36,359 nucleotides of DNA from Sphingomonadales bacterium (GCA_017302615.1 JAFLDB010000020.1:1-36359); one strand, 5' to 3'; counted from the stretch's first letter, positions 14,824 through 24,718 are shown. Translations and numbers: made by a program. The notes: a model not told the origin generated them from the sequence alone.

Positions 14824-15717
14824 ATGCCCCAGCTTCAGCACTTGCCGCCCGATGCCGATGCCGCCCGCATTGTCGAGGTTCTTGGGGCCGACGGCGCCCT
14901 GATCATCGACGACGCCATGCGCCCCGGCCTGCTGGAGCAGCTGCGCGCCGAGATCATGCCCTATGTGCTGGCCACGCCGGTCGGCATGGACGATTTCACC
15001 GGACGGCGCACCACCCGGACCGGGGCACTGGTCGCCCGCTCCGCCGCCTGCCGCGAACTGGTCACCGATGCCCGGCTGATGGAGGCCTGCAAGGCCTTCC
15101 TGCTGCCCTTTGCCGACCGATTCCAGCTGCACCTGACCCAGCTGATCCGGATCATGGACGGGCAGGACAAGCAGCCCCTGCACCGCGACCGGCTGGCCTG
15201 GGGCGGATTCCTGCGCCCGGATATCGAGCCGCAGCTCAACACGATCTGGGCTGTGACCGACTTCTTCGAAGCCAACGGCGCCACCCAGGTTGTGCCCGGA
15301 TCGCACCGGTGGGATCCAGCCCGCCGGGCCGAACCGCACGAGATCGCCTATGCCGAAATGCGGGCCGGATCGGTGCTGGTCTATTCCGGCACGGTCATCC
15401 ACGCTGGCGGCGCCAACCGCTCCGGCGCCGACCGGATGGGCCTCAACCTGACCTATTGCCTGGGCTGGCTGCGGCAGGAAGAGAACCAGTATCTGTCCTG
15501 CCCGCCCGAACTGGCCCGCGACTTCTCGCCCGAACTTCGCGCCCTGCTGGGCTATGCCATGGGCAGCTATGCCCTGGGCTATTTCACGCCGCCCCTGCCA
15601 CCCGGCGAAGGTCCGGAAGTTGTCCCGCCGGAATGGCTGTTTGGCGAAGGCGTCGCCGGATGGGGTGATTCGCTTTACGAAAGCGTCTCGGAACGGGCCG
15701 GCGAAGGCGCGATCTGA
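14824..15717 (+). CDS. Phytanoyl-CoA dioxygenase (PhyH) family protein
   Basis: A 297-residue Fe(II)/2-oxoglutarate dioxygenase of the PhyH type. The metal-binding H-x-D is H120-R-D122 (QPLHRD) and the distal His is H193 (VIHAGGANRSG). Arg199, six residues later, would hold 2-oxoglutarate, so the active site is complete. VVPGSHRWDP in between is a usual PhyH block. The substrate is unknown; relatives hydroxylate acyl-CoAs, ectoine or secondary metabolites. GGAG lies about 9 nt before the ATG. It is a single-gene unit between divergent NDUFA12 and convergent DUF192, ending 4 nt from the latter's stop. Confidence 0.92.
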   Translation: MPQLQHLPPDADAARIVEVLGADGALIIDDAMRPGLLEQLRAEIMPYVLATPVGMDDFTGRRTTRTGALVARSAACRELVTDARLMEACKAFLLPFADRFQLHLTQLIRIMDGQDKQPLHRDRLAWGGFLRPDIEPQLNTIWAVTDFFEANGATQVVPGSHRWDPARRAEPHEIAYAEMRAGSVLVYSGTVIHAGGANRSGADRMGLNLTYCLGWLRQEENQYLSCPPELARDFSPELRALLGYAMGSYALGYFTPPLPPGEGPEVVPPEWLFGEGVAGWGDSLYESVSERAGEGAI

Positions 15718-15721
15718 AGCC

Positions 15722-16210
15722 TCACCATTCCACCCGGTCGCCCGCCACAATCCCCAGCTCGGCCGCGCGGCCGCCGTTGAGTTCCAGCACGGCCTTGGCC
15801 GTGCCGTGCGAGGTCAGCGGGGTTTCATCATAGGGGATGGCATTGGCCGCGATGTTGAGCACGCGGCCATCGGTGCCGACGAACACCAGATCAAGCGGGA
15901 TCACCGTGTTGCGCATCCAGAAGCTGGCCCCGCGCGGCGGATCGAACGGGAACAGCATGCCTTCATCCGGACCCATCTGCGTGCGGAACATCAGCCCCTT
16001 GGCCTGTTCCTGCGCCGTGCGGGCCAGTTCCACCCGGAAGGTCAGCACCCGGTCTCCGCGATAGATTTTCAGCGGCACCACCGGCAGGCCCGAAACCGGA
16101 TGGACCGCGGGCGCGGACTGGCTCGATTGCGGGGCGGCATCGCCGCTGCTGGGGGAACAGGCCGCCAGCAGGCCAAGGCACAGGGCGGGAATAAGCGCGG
16201 CGCGAGTCAT
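15722..16210 (-). CDS. DUF192 lipoprotein
   Basis: A 162-residue protein: a lipoprotein signal with lipobox LLAAC, a Ser/Pro/Ala linker, then the DUF192 domain with FRVELARTAQEQAKGLMFR, GMLFPFDPPRGASFWMRNT, IPLDLVFVGTDGRV and a terminal AAELGIVAGDRVEW. The function of DUF192 is unknown. The ATG overlaps the recX stop by 4 bp (ATGA), so it is coupled to recX. Confidence 0.92.
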   Translation of the reverse strand: MTRAALIPALCLGLLAACSPSSGDAAPQSSQSAPAVHPVSGLPVVPLKIYRGDRVLTFRVELARTAQEQAKGLMFRTQMGPDEGMLFPFDPPRGASFWMRNTVIPLDLVFVGTDGRVLNIAANAIPYDETPLTSHGTAKAVLELNGGRAAELGIVAGDRVEW

Positions 16211-16767
16211 CTTGCTTCGTCGTCCTCCACCTGGCCGGCCCAGTCATGCGCGGCCGCGATGCTGGGGGCATTGACCAATTCGCGGGCGCTGTCCAGCCGG
16301 TGACCGGCCCGCAGCAGGGCGGCAATCTGCTTTTCGCGGACCGGACGATCGGGCATTTCGCGTCCGAACGGACCGAACCCGCGCTTGATTGCCATGGCCA
16401 GCGCGGCGCGGCGCTGCGCGCCCTCGCCGGGGCGCACCTCCTCGCGCACGTCCTCGGCAATCCCGGCCGCGTGGAGCGCCTGGCCGATCCGCCGCTGACC
16501 ATAACCGCGCCGCAGCAGGCTGCCCGACCGGGCCCGGGCAAAGGCGGCATCGTCGACATAGCCGGCCGCCACGAACCGGGCGACCAGCGCCGCCACCGGG
16601 GGCTCCCCCTCCCCGTCCCAGCCGCGTTCGCGCAGCTTGCGCCGCAGATAGCCCTCCAGCTTGGCCGCGCTGGTTGCAAAGCGGGCGACATAGGCCAGCG
16701 CCAGCTCTTCCAGCCGGGCGGGATCGAGCGGCCTGGGCATACGTTTGGGGCGGTCGGACGGGGCCAT
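16207..16767 (-). CDS. recX: Regulatory protein RecX
   Basis: A 186-residue, mostly helical protein with the RecX repeat pattern: LALAYVARFATSAAKLEGYLRRKLRERGW, then VAALVARFVAAGYVDDAAFARARSGSLLRRGYGQRRI and a third, weaker repeat. RecX binds RecA filaments and limits their activity. The start at 16767 (MAPSDRPKRM) is preferred to the in-frame ATG 30 nt upstream because it leaves room for a promoter opposite the acyl-AMP ligase gene; the choice is not firm. recA is not adjacent here. The last base of the recX start region is close to the divergent ligase leader. Confidence 0.88.
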   Translation of the reverse strand: MAPSDRPKRMPRPLDPARLEELALAYVARFATSAAKLEGYLRRKLRERGWDGEGEPPVAALVARFVAAGYVDDAAFARARSGSLLRRGYGQRRIGQALHAAGIAEDVREEVRPGEGAQRRAALAMAIKRGFGPFGREMPDRPVREKQIAALLRAGHRLDSARELVNAPSIAAAHDWAGQVEDDEAR

Positions 16768-16885
16768 CGGCCTTATTCGTGCCACACTGTGCCGCAATTG
16801 GGAAAGCCTGTGGGTGCGGGCATCAGGGAGCCCGTGTGGAGACTATGCGCAGGTGACGCCGAATGAACGGCGCATCGTGCTGATA

Positions 16886-18664
16886 ATGAACGGGTTTTCG
16901 CCAATGACCGATGCTGCCGCAATGGAGCAGACTGCCGCCGCCGGCCTGGTGCCGACGCCGAACGAGGACGATCATCCCCGCCGCTTTTCCGATTTCGCCA
17001 CGTTCAACGAGGCGCTGGACTATGCCGCGCAGGGCAAGCGCGGCCTCAATTTCCATGATCCGCGCGGGACGCTGAAGCGGGTCTATCCCTACAGCGAGCT
17101 GCGCCAGGACGCGCTGGCCATGGCCCGCCGCCTGATCGCCCACGGGGTCCGCAAGGATGACCGGATCGCCCTGATCGCCGAGACCGGGCCGGAATTCGCT
17201 GCGCTGTTCTGCGGCTGCGTCTATGCCGGGGCCTGGCCGGTGCCGCTGCCGCTGCCGACCAGCTTCGGCGGCAAGGAGGCCTATATCGACCAACTGGCGG
17301 TGCAGCTGGCCTCCAGCGACCCCAAGATCCTGTTCTACCCGGCCGAAATCGAAGCGATGACCAAGGCCGCGGCCGACCGGCAGGGCTGCGAAGGCATGGC
17401 CTGGGAAGACTTTGCCCGGCACGAACAGAGCGACGCCGACCTGCCCGAAGCCAAGCCCGACGACATCTGCTATCTGCAGTATTCCAGCGGATCGACCCGC
17501 TTCCCCCACGGCGTGGCGGTGACCCATGCCAGCCTGCTCAACAACCTGGCCGGCCACAGCGAGGGGATGAAGATCCAGCAGTCCGACCGCTGCATTTCCT
17601 GGCTGCCGTGGTATCACGACATGGGGCTGGTCGGCTGCTTCCTGTCGCTGATCGCCAACCAGATCTCGGCCGATTACATCAAGACCGAGGATTTCGCCCG
17701 CCGTCCGCTGGCCTGGCTCGACATGATCAGCCGCAATCCCGGCACCTCGTGCTCCTATTCGCCGACCTTCGGCTATGACATCTGCGCCCGGCGCATTTCC
17801 AGCCAGAGCAACGTGGCCGAACGGTTCGACCTGTCGCGCTGGCGGATCGCCGGCAACGGCGCCGACATGATCCGCCCGGACGTGATGCAGGGCTTCGTCA
17901 ATGCCTTTGCCCCGGCCGGGTTCAAGGCCAGTGCCTTCCTGCCCTCCTATGGCCTCGCCGAAGCGACGCTGGCGGTCACGCTGATGCCGCCGGGCGAAGG
18001 GATCCGGGTCGAGCTGGTCGAGGAAGAGCGCCTGTCCGGTGCCCAGCGCGACCTGTCGCGCCCGGCGCGCTATCGCGCAATTGTCAACTGCGGCAAGGCG
18101 GTGAAAGACATGGCGCTGGAAATCCGGGGCGCCAAGGGCGAAGTGCTGGGCGATCACCAGATCGGCAAGGTGTGGTGCAAGGGTCCGTCGGTGATGGTCG
18201 GATATTTCCGCGATCCGGAAGCGACCGAGGCCTGCCTGGTCGACGGCTGGCTGGATACCGGCGACATGGGCTACATGGTCGATGGCTACCTGTTCATCGT
18301 CGGCCGAGCCAAGGACATGATCATCATCAACGGCAAGAACCACTGGCCGCAGGATATTGAATGGGCGGTGGAACAGCTGCCCGGCTTCAACCACGGCGAC
18401 ATTGCCGCCTTCTCCGTCGAGAGCGAGAGCGGCGAGGAGCAGGTAGCCGTGCTGGTCCACTGCCGCGTGTCCGATCCTGACGAGCGGCAGAAGCTGCACG
18501 ACACGATCCGCGACAAGGTCCGCTCGATTCTGGGCCATCCGGCAATCGTCGAACTGGTCCCGCCGCGCACCCTGCCGCGCACATCGTCGGGCAAGCTCAG
18601 CCGGGCCAAGGCGAAGAAGCAGTACCTGTCGGGCGAGATCGAGCCGATCCGGCTGGCGGCCTAA
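16886..18664 (+). CDS. Fatty acyl-AMP ligase (FAAL)
   Basis: A 592-residue adenylating enzyme. The ATP-binding P-loop-like block [19 protein letters not shown] is at about 197-214. [13 protein letters not shown] and [15 protein letters not shown] are FAAL/FadD32-type blocks, [16 protein letters not shown] is the adenylation motif, and the C-terminal catalytic Lys sits in [12 protein letters not shown]. FAALs make acyl-adenylates for transfer to acyl carrier proteins rather than to CoA, feeding lipid or polyketide synthesis. No carrier protein or synthase is adjacent, so the acceptor is unknown. The start is uncertain: ATGs at 16886 and 16904 both lack a good SD. The stop shares CTAA with the convergent oxygenase. 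Confidence 0.9.
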   Translation: MNGFSPMTDAAAMEQTAAAGLVPTPNEDDHPRRFSDFATFNEALDYAAQGKRGLNFHDPRGTLKRVYPYSELRQDALAMARRLIAHGVRKDDRIALIAETGPEFAALFCGCVYAGAWPVPLPLPTSFGGKEAYIDQLAVQLASSDPKILFYPAEIEAMTKAAADRQGCEGMAWEDFARHEQSDADLPEAKPDDICYLQYSSGSTRFPHGVAVTHASLLNNLAGHSEGMKIQQSDRCISWLPWYHDMGLVGCFLSLIANQISADYIKTEDFARRPLAWLDMISRNPGTSCSYSPTFGYDICARRISSQSNVAERFDLSRWRIAGNGADMIRPDVMQGFVNAFAPAGFKASAFLPSYGLAEATLAVTLMPPGEGIRVELVEEERLSGAQRDLSRPARYRAIVNCGKAVKDMALEIRGAKGEVLGDHQIGKVWCKGPSVMVGYFRDPEATEACLVDGWLDTGDMGYMVDGYLFIVGRAKDMIIINGKNHWPQDIEWAVEQLPGFNHGDIAAFSVESESGEEQVAVLVHCRVSDPDERQKLHDTIRDKVRSILGHPAIVELVPPRTLPRTSSGKLSRAKAKKQYLSGEIEPIRLAA

Positions 18665-19413
18665 TCGGCGTAGAACCAACCGGCCACCGCGACCCGCGGG
18701 CGCGCAGCCAGCGCGTTGACCCAGGTCACCGAATGGTCCTGCGGCACCAGGAACAGGTTGGCGGTGTTGAAACGCGGGATCCAGGCGGTCGCGCGCTCCC
18801 CGTCGGCATCGTGGAACAGCATCAGCCCGCCCCAGTCGATGTGCCAGTGCGACAGGTTGAGCACCATCGCCGCCACCCGCTTGCCATGCTTGCGGCCGTC
18901 ATTGTGGGTGGTGAGGAAGTGCCCCGGGCGGTAGCGCGTGGCATCGCCGTTGTAATACCGCACCGCCTCGCCGGTCAGCTCGCTCATCACGGCAAGTGTT
19001 TCCGGCGCGTTGAGCGCATCGACATAACGATCGAGCAGCATGCCCCGCGCGGCGCGGCCTTCGGCCTTGGGGCTGACGCGGATGGTATCGTGCATGAAAC
19101 GGAAGGTATGCTCGTCCCCGGCCCGGGCGAAAGCTTCAAGCGCGGTCAGCTGCGCCGGACTGAGCCGGGCCAGCGTGGCGGCATCGGCTTCGCGTTCGGC
19201 CGGGCCTTGCCGCCATGACAAGGCCCATTCGTTCGAAGCCTCCAGTTCGGCCCGCAGCGCTTCGGCCGCGCCCTCTTCCAGCACCGGATCGAGCCGCAGC
19301 CGCCCTGCGCCCAGCAATTCATCGCGCATGGGGCCCAGCAAAGCCGGATCGATCCGCAAGGTGAAATCGAGAACACTGCCGGTAAGCGCCATGAGAACCG
19401 CCGCTGCTGACAC
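18661..19413 (-). CDS. 2OG-Fe(II) oxygenase (prolyl hydroxylase-like)
   Basis: A 250-residue protein. The C-terminal half shows a jelly-roll dioxygenase: FLTTHNDGRKHGKRVAAMVLNLS gives the H170-x-D172 metal pair, and WGGLMLFHDADG is a typical central strand. FLVPQDHSVTWV supplies the distal His227, and an Arg about 11-13 residues later can bind 2-oxoglutarate. The protein ends in [10 protein letters not shown]. The layout matches Tpa1/Ofd1-type and prolyl-4-hydroxylase-like oxygenases. The target is unknown. A second in-frame ATG lies at 19392. It is convergent with the acyl-AMP ligase gene. Confidence 0.88.
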   Translation of the reverse strand: MSAAAVLMALTGSVLDFTLRIDPALLGPMRDELLGAGRLRLDPVLEEGAAEALRAELEASNEWALSWRQGPAEREADAATLARLSPAQLTALEAFARAGDEHTFRFMHDTIRVSPKAEGRAARGMLLDRYVDALNAPETLAVMSELTGEAVRYYNGDATRYRPGHFLTTHNDGRKHGKRVAAMVLNLSHWHIDWGGLMLFHDADGERATAWIPRFNTANLFLVPQDHSVTWVNALAARPRVAVAGWFYAD

Positions 19414-19473
19414 ATCGGTCAGTAACGCACCGTTTCGCCGGCTTGTCGAGTCCCTTTCAGGCGAAATTTCGTG

Positions 19474-20496
19474 CTATTGTCCCATTTTGGCCAGCACTTC
19501 GGCCCAGGATACCAGCTTGAAGTTCTGCGCGGCGGGTTCGTTCATCCCGTCCTGGGCGACGAACAGCCCGGCCGGATAATCCGGGCCGAAACTGCCCAGC
19601 TTCAGTTCGATCCCGTCGGTTTCCTCGACACTGCCGAACTGGCCCGCCGCAATGCGGAAGCGGCCGGCATAGGCAAGGTCCGGAAGACGGAAGAGGACAT
19701 AGGCATTGTCACCCTGGCTGGAAGCGACCAGCCAGCCGCCCTTTCGCCCTTGCGGGGCCAGCGCCAGCCCTTCGACATCGGCCACCAGCCGCGTGCCATC
19801 GACCCTGACCGCCAGCTTGCCCAGCACCGGCCCGCGGGCGCGGGCATCGAAAGTCCAGATCCCGACGTTTTCCTCACCCACGTACAGCGTCTCGCTGCGC
19901 GGATCGACCACGCAGCCCTCGGTCTGGGTCGGCACTTTCAGATAGCGCACGATCGTGCCCTTTGGCACTTTGCCCAGCCGCACCTGGACTTGCGCGACCA
20001 GCCCGTCCTTCAGCACCGAAAAGGCGTCGAAGCCGCTGCCGCGCCGGACCAGGCACAGACCGTAGGACTCACCCGCGCCGCCATCGAACACGGCCAGCGG
20101 CACCAGCTGCGCCGTGACCGGATCCAACCGGTAGAGCCGCAGTCTGGCGGCGGCCTCGTCATTGCGATCGCTCGCCACGACCATGATCCCGGCCCGGCCC
20201 ATGTCGACCAGATCGACATTGTTGAGCCGCCCGTCGGCCACGAAGTGCCGGACCTTGCCGTCCAGACCATAGACGTAAAGCCCGGCCTTCTTGTCGGTCG
20301 CCACGATCAGGCTGGCGGCGGGATCGCGCCGGTTGCGCCAGATCGCCGGATCGTCCGCGGCATCGTCCGCCGTGGTGCCGACCGGCACGGTCTCGGCTTT
20401 CGCCTTGACCTCGACCGTCACGACCTGCGCCTGCCCTTGCGAGAAAGGGGCCGCGGCAACCAGTGCCGCGGCCAGCAGGGAGGAACGCTTGATCAT
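19474..20496 (-). CDS. Beta-propeller phytase (3-phytase)
   Basis: A 340-residue secreted enzyme: signal peptide (MIKRSSLLAAALVAAAPFSQGQA), then a six-bladed propeller. Family blocks are DDAADDPAIW at about 44-53, ATDKKAGLYVYGLDGK, GRLNNVDL, ETLYVGEENVGIW, LVADVEGLAL and, at the end, DGMN followed by QNFKLVSW. Beta-propeller phytases use Ca2+ to remove phosphate from inositol hexakisphosphate. The start shares one base with the TonB-receptor stop (TGATG), so both are made from one transcript under the Pho-box candidate at 23387-23404. Confidence 0.95.
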   Translation of the reverse strand: MIKRSSLLAAALVAAAPFSQGQAQVVTVEVKAKAETVPVGTTADDAADDPAIWRNRRDPAASLIVATDKKAGLYVYGLDGKVRHFVADGRLNNVDLVDMGRAGIMVVASDRNDEAAARLRLYRLDPVTAQLVPLAVFDGGAGESYGLCLVRRGSGFDAFSVLKDGLVAQVQVRLGKVPKGTIVRYLKVPTQTEGCVVDPRSETLYVGEENVGIWTFDARARGPVLGKLAVRVDGTRLVADVEGLALAPQGRKGGWLVASSQGDNAYVLFRLPDLAYAGRFRIAAGQFGSVEETDGIELKLGSFGPDYPAGLFVAQDGMNEPAAQNFKLVSWAEVLAKMGQ

Positions 20497-23294
20497 CAGA
20501 AGGTCACACGCACGCCGCCGGTGTAGCGCCGGCCGAACCGTTCGTATTCGATCGTGTAGATGTTCGTATCGGGCACATTGACCCCGGTCGCGCGCAGCAG
20601 GTTGCCCGGATCGGAGAAGCGGCGGCCCGGCTTGTTCAGGAGGTTCGAGGCATCGAAGTAGATTTCGAAGTTCTTGCTGAAGGCATAGCGGGCCGAGAAG
20701 TCCAGCCCGTCATCGGCATCCCAATAGGTATCGCCGGCATCGGTCAGATCGTCGGCAATCCCGTCCATCCACTTCGACCGGCGCTGATGCTGCAAGCGCA
20801 GGGTCAGGCCGTACTTCTCGTAATAGACCCCGGCGTTGTAGACCACGTCCGAAGTGCCCGGCAGGCGGACCTTGCGGTCCGGCACCGCGCCGATCGCCGG
20901 TTTGGTCACTTCGCTGTCGTTCAGCGTCAGGTTGGCGCTGACCCCGAAGCCGCCCATCCAGGCGGGCAGGCCCAGGCTTTCGGTCCAGGGTTCCAGCTGC
21001 AGCTGGGCGGCGGCCTCAAAGCCGAACACCCGGCCATCGCCGCCGTTGGTGATCCCGCTGAAAGTATAACCCGACCGGTCCACGCCACCGCTGTTCAGCG
21101 CGTCGGAGCCGAAAGTGCGGCTCTGCGAATAGAGCACGTCTTCCACCTTCTTGTAGAAGAACCCGACCATCAGGTAGCCCTGCGGACGGACATACCATTC
21201 GAAGTAGGCATCGACGCCATAGGCCCGCTCGGGCTTCACCGCCGGGTTGCCGCCGCTGATCGTCAGGGCGGTATCGTTGACCACCACGTTGGGGCGCAGC
21301 TGATCGTAATCGGCCCGCGCCGCGCCGCTGTTGAACGACAGGCGCAGCTTCTTGCTGTCATCCAGGTTGTAATTGAAGTGCAGGCTGGGGAAGACCAGCG
21401 TCTGGCTCGATTCCGCAGTCACCAGCCCGGTGGTCGCCCCGACGGTGGCCACGGCGATCCCGCGGTTCTTGACTTGCTCGATCCGCACCCCGCCCAGCAG
21501 CGAGCCCCAGTCCCACCGCACCGTGCCCATCAGGAAGCCGGCATAGACCTGCTCGCGCACGTCGTAATTGTTGCCGGTGTTGGGGGTGAAGGTGAAGTTC
21601 TGCCGCGCCGCATCCGAATACTGCTGCATCTGCGCGGTATCGAAATAGCGGAAGGTGTAACCCATCGGGATCGCGCCCTGGAACGGCAGGTTGATCGAGA
21701 ACGGGGTGTAAGTGGTCGGCATGCCGATCGAACCGGCCTGGGCATTGGTCAGCTGGACCTGGCTTTCATCGGCCACCTTGGTCCGCTGGTCGAACTGGAA
21801 CCCGGCCTTGAATTCGGCTTCGCCACCCATGAAGGTGGTTTCCTTGGCGATCACCAGCTTGGCGGTATAGGCCTTGGTCGTATCGACCGCGTCCAGCACC
21901 CGCAGCGACGACAGCGGCTTGGTGAAAGTGTCGATATCGGTCACCGCCGTTCCGGCCTGATAACGGGTCGGGCTGGTCAGCTGCAGCGTGGTGTACAGCA
22001 TCGGCGTATTGCGGAACGGATCGGTGAAATTGTAGGCCACGGTCGGACGCAGGGTGCGGGTCGAGGGGCTGTCCCAGCGCGCTTCGCCCACCACCGAACG
22101 GTCATCCTTGGATTCGGTGTAGTTGCCCAGCCAGTTCACCGACCAGCCGCCACCGAAGCGGTGCTCACCGGCCAGGGTGTTGGTGAAGATCGACTGGCGG
22201 AAGGCGCGCAGCGTGGAACGCTGGTTGATGTCGACGCCGTAGACCGTGCCGATCAGCGGGGTGTTGCCGATGCAGACATCGGCATAGCCGGTGGTGGTCG
22301 GGGTCGGGTTGACCGCGGTCGAACAGGCCGCCGTGTTGGCCACCAGATCGCCCTGGCGGTCATCCATGTCGAAGATATAGTTGTCGCGCGCTTCGTCGTC
22401 GGTGAAGATGGTGTAGACCGACCGGACCGACAGGGTGTTGTCGGCATCCGGCTTCCAGTCGATCCGGCCGGACACCGACCAGTTCTTGCGCTTCAGGCGG
22501 TAGAGCTTGTTTTCGGTCTCGCGCGCCCAGAACCGGGTGGCGCTGTCCGGGCGCTGGTCCTGGTTGACCCGTTCCCAGTCGATCTCGAAATTGTCGGTCA
22601 CCATGTTGCGTTCGTAGTAGCTGCCCGACAGCAGCACGCCGACTTCGCCATCGCCGGCGGCGAAGCGGTTGGAGACGACCAGCGAGGCTTCATACTCGTC
22701 GCGGTCGCCCAGTTCGGCGTAACCGTAGCCGGCCTTCCCGGCGAGATGCAGGCCCTTGTAATCGAAGGCCGAGCGGGTGATCACGTTGACATTGCCCGAA
22801 ACCGTCTCGCCCGGCATTTCCGGGGTCACGGCCTTGGACACCACGATCTTGCCGGCAATCGCCGAGGGGATCGAATCGAACCGCGCATCGCGGCCTTCGG
22901 GGCTGACCACGTTGATCCCGTCGAACGACAGGGTGGTCCAGTAATTGGGCGCGCCGCGCAGGCTGATGTAGCGGGCCTGGCCCTGGTCGCGCTCTACCGC
23001 GACGCCGGGCAGGCGGCCGGTGGCCTGGGCGATGTTCTGGTCCGGCAGGCGGCCGACCGAGTCCGCTGCGGCAACCGTCACCAGCGAATCCGACTTGCGC
23101 TGGGTTTCCAGCGCGGCGGCTTCGGATTCGGCGATCGGGCGCTGGCCGGTGACAACGATGGTCTGGCTGTCGTCAGCTTCGGCGGCAGCCTCTTCGGCCA
23201 GGGCGGGCAGGCCCCAGATCAGGCTGGTTCCAGCCAGCAGGGCGGCGGAAATGCGCGGGGCACGGGCTTGGCGGGCGGAGCGAATCGCGGTCAT
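20496..23294 (-). CDS. TonB-dependent outer-membrane receptor (phytate/phosphate-linked)
   Basis: A 932-residue receptor. The signal peptide is followed by DDSQTIVVTGQRP (TonB-box region) and an N-terminal plug with ADSVGRLPDQNIAQATGRLPGVAVERDQGQ, the FecA/Caulobacter-type plug block. A beta-barrel ends in GGVRVTF with the terminal Phe used by the BAM complex. The start at 23294 gives a normal signal peptide; upstream codons in frame run into the regulatory region. It is the first gene of an operon with the phytase, so the likely substrate is phytate or an inositol phosphate. Confidence 0.95.
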   Translation of the reverse strand: MTAIRSARQARAPRISAALLAGTSLIWGLPALAEEAAAEADDSQTIVVTGQRPIAESEAAALETQRKSDSLVTVAAADSVGRLPDQNIAQATGRLPGVAVERDQGQARYISLRGAPNYWTTLSFDGINVVSPEGRDARFDSIPSAIAGKIVVSKAVTPEMPGETVSGNVNVITRSAFDYKGLHLAGKAGYGYAELGDRDEYEASLVVSNRFAAGDGEVGVLLSGSYYERNMVTDNFEIDWERVNQDQRPDSATRFWARETENKLYRLKRKNWSVSGRIDWKPDADNTLSVRSVYTIFTDDEARDNYIFDMDDRQGDLVANTAACSTAVNPTPTTTGYADVCIGNTPLIGTVYGVDINQRSTLRAFRQSIFTNTLAGEHRFGGGWSVNWLGNYTESKDDRSVVGEARWDSPSTRTLRPTVAYNFTDPFRNTPMLYTTLQLTSPTRYQAGTAVTDIDTFTKPLSSLRVLDAVDTTKAYTAKLVIAKETTFMGGEAEFKAGFQFDQRTKVADESQVQLTNAQAGSIGMPTTYTPFSINLPFQGAIPMGYTFRYFDTAQMQQYSDAARQNFTFTPNTGNNYDVREQVYAGFLMGTVRWDWGSLLGGVRIEQVKNRGIAVATVGATTGLVTAESSQTLVFPSLHFNYNLDDSKKLRLSFNSGAARADYDQLRPNVVVNDTALTISGGNPAVKPERAYGVDAYFEWYVRPQGYLMVGFFYKKVEDVLYSQSRTFGSDALNSGGVDRSGYTFSGITNGGDGRVFGFEAAAQLQLEPWTESLGLPAWMGGFGVSANLTLNDSEVTKPAIGAVPDRKVRLPGTSDVVYNAGVYYEKYGLTLRLQHQRRSKWMDGIADDLTDAGDTYWDADDGLDFSARYAFSKNFEIYFDASNLLNKPGRRFSDPGNLLRATGVNVPDTNIYTIEYERFGRRYTGGVRVTF

Positions 23295-23386
23295 GGAATG
23301 GTCTCGCAACGGTTGAAGTTGCGCCGCCGATAGGCTCGCTGTTTGACGGCTGCGCGACGATCCCGGGACAGTTCGGTTGCGATTTG

Positions 23387-23404
23387 GCGACAGCACGGTG
23401 ACAA
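23387..23404 (-). promoter_or_regulatory. PhoB box candidate of the TonB receptor-phytase operon
   Basis: On the minus strand TTGTCAC (23404-23398) and CTGTCGC (23393-23387) lie 4 nt apart, the 11-bp PhoB period. Each differs from CTGTCAT at one or two positions. The first half-site is nearly the same as that of the pit box in this window. It lies 92 nt upstream of the receptor start. No clear -10 was found. Confidence 0.68.
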
Positions 23405-23511
23405 CGCTCGTCGAGCGCGCTCTGTCTTACATCGACAATACAGCTTGCAACGCTGCGGGCATGGCCCCACATTGGCCGCATCCCTTTTGCAAGGACACGG
23501 AAAACACTGCC

Positions 23512-24717
23512 ATGGCCACCACGCCGACCGCAACCGAAGCCCCGACGCTGACCCTGACCCCGCCCGATCCGGTGCCGGTGGTCCCCGCCGAAAAGGCCGT
23601 GGGACTGGTCCCCGTGGCGGACGAGGCCAAGACCAAGCTGGACCAGAAGGTCGAAGCCTTCATCGCCGACCTGATCGCATCCGATGCCAACTCGCCCGAA
23701 TTCGGCAAGAAGGTCGATGCCATCACCAACATGGGCCGCAAGGAAATCATGGCCGCGGCGGGGATGAGCAACCGCTTCCTCGACCGGCCGATCCGGGCGA
23801 TGGACAAGGAAGCCGGGGTCGGCGCCAACCTGGCCGAGCTGCGCAAGACGGTCGAAACGCTCGATCCGGGCAAGCAGGGCAAGCTGTCCAAGGGCCGCAA
23901 GTTCCTGGGCATCATCCCCTTCGGCAATTCGATGAAGCGCTATTTCCAGTCCTATGAAAGCGCGCAGGGCCATATCCAGGCGATCCTCGGCCACCTCTCC
24001 AGCGGCAAGGACGAGCTGCTGATGGACAATGCCGCGATCGACGTGGAGCGGCAGAAGCTGTGGGAAGCCATGGGCAACCTGGAGCAGATGATCCACATCA
24101 GCCGCACCCTGGACGAGCGGCTGGAGGAAAAGGCCGCCGACCTTGACGCGACCGACCCGGCCAAGGCCAAGGCGATCCGCGAAACCGCGCTGTTCTATGT
24201 CCGCCAGCGCACGCAGGACCTGCTGACGCAGATGGCGGTATCGGTGCAGGGCTATCTGGCGCTCGATCTGGTCAAGAAGAACAACGTCGAACTGGTCAAG
24301 GGCGTGGACCGCGCCAGCACCACCACGGTTGCCGCGCTGCGCACTGCCGTGACCGTCGCCCAGGCCATGGCCAACCAGCGGCTGGTGCTGGAACAGGTCA
24401 CCGCGCTCAACGCCACCACGGCGGGGATCATCGATTCCACCGGCACCTTGCTGCGCGAACAGACCGGACGGATCCACGAACAGGCCGCCAGCAGCACGAT
24501 CCCGCTGGAAACGCTGCAGCGCGCTTTCCAGAACATCTACGACACGATGGACAACATCGACACGTTCAAGCTGAAAGCGCTCGATTCGATGAAGCAGACC
24601 GTCACCACCCTCTCGGCCGAGGTGGAAAAGTCCAAGGGCTACATCGCCCGGGCCGAAGGGGCCAATCAGGCCCAGGTCGCCGGCGAAGCGCCCAGCCTGC
24701 TGACCCTGGAGGGCTGA
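23512..24717 (+). CDS. TelA/KlaA-family toxic anion resistance protein
   Basis: A 401-residue helical protein of the TelA family: a Pro-rich N-terminus, then long amphipathic helices with IPFGNSMKRYFQSYESAQGHIQAIL, LEQMIHISRTLDERLEEK, QDLLTQMAVSVQGYLALDLVKKNN, and the conserved region with VDRASTTTVAALRTAVTVAQA and LRALVEQ-like helices. The family was named for tellurite resistance, but many members lie with xpaC and have envelope or stress roles. The start at 23512 is chosen because MATTPT begins the conserved protein. The open frame reaches 23377, across the Pho-box region. xpaC follows at once. Confidence 0.92.
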   Translation: MATTPTATEAPTLTLTPPDPVPVVPAEKAVGLVPVADEAKTKLDQKVEAFIADLIASDANSPEFGKKVDAITNMGRKEIMAAAGMSNRFLDRPIRAMDKEAGVGANLAELRKTVETLDPGKQGKLSKGRKFLGIIPFGNSMKRYFQSYESAQGHIQAILGHLSSGKDELLMDNAAIDVERQKLWEAMGNLEQMIHISRTLDERLEEKAADLDATDPAKAKAIRETALFYVRQRTQDLLTQMAVSVQGYLALDLVKKNNVELVKGVDRASTTTVAALRTAVTVAQAMANQRLVLEQVTALNATTAGIIDSTGTLLREQTGRIHEQAASSTIPLETLQRAFQNIYDTMDNIDTFKLKALDSMKQTVTTLSAEVEKSKGYIARAEGANQAQVAGEAPSLLTLEG

Positions 24718-24718
24718 C

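Noticed and set aside
16823..18679. 618-codon minus-strand frame opposite the acyl-AMP ligase
   Set aside because: Mirror of a clear adenylating enzyme gene; no motifs and a composition typical of antisense in GC-rich DNA.
20787..23333. Long open frame (848 codons) on the plus strand opposite the TonB receptor
   Set aside because: It is antisense to a well-supported receptor gene, is His/Gly/Arg-rich without domains, and is a typical product of GC-rich codon bias.
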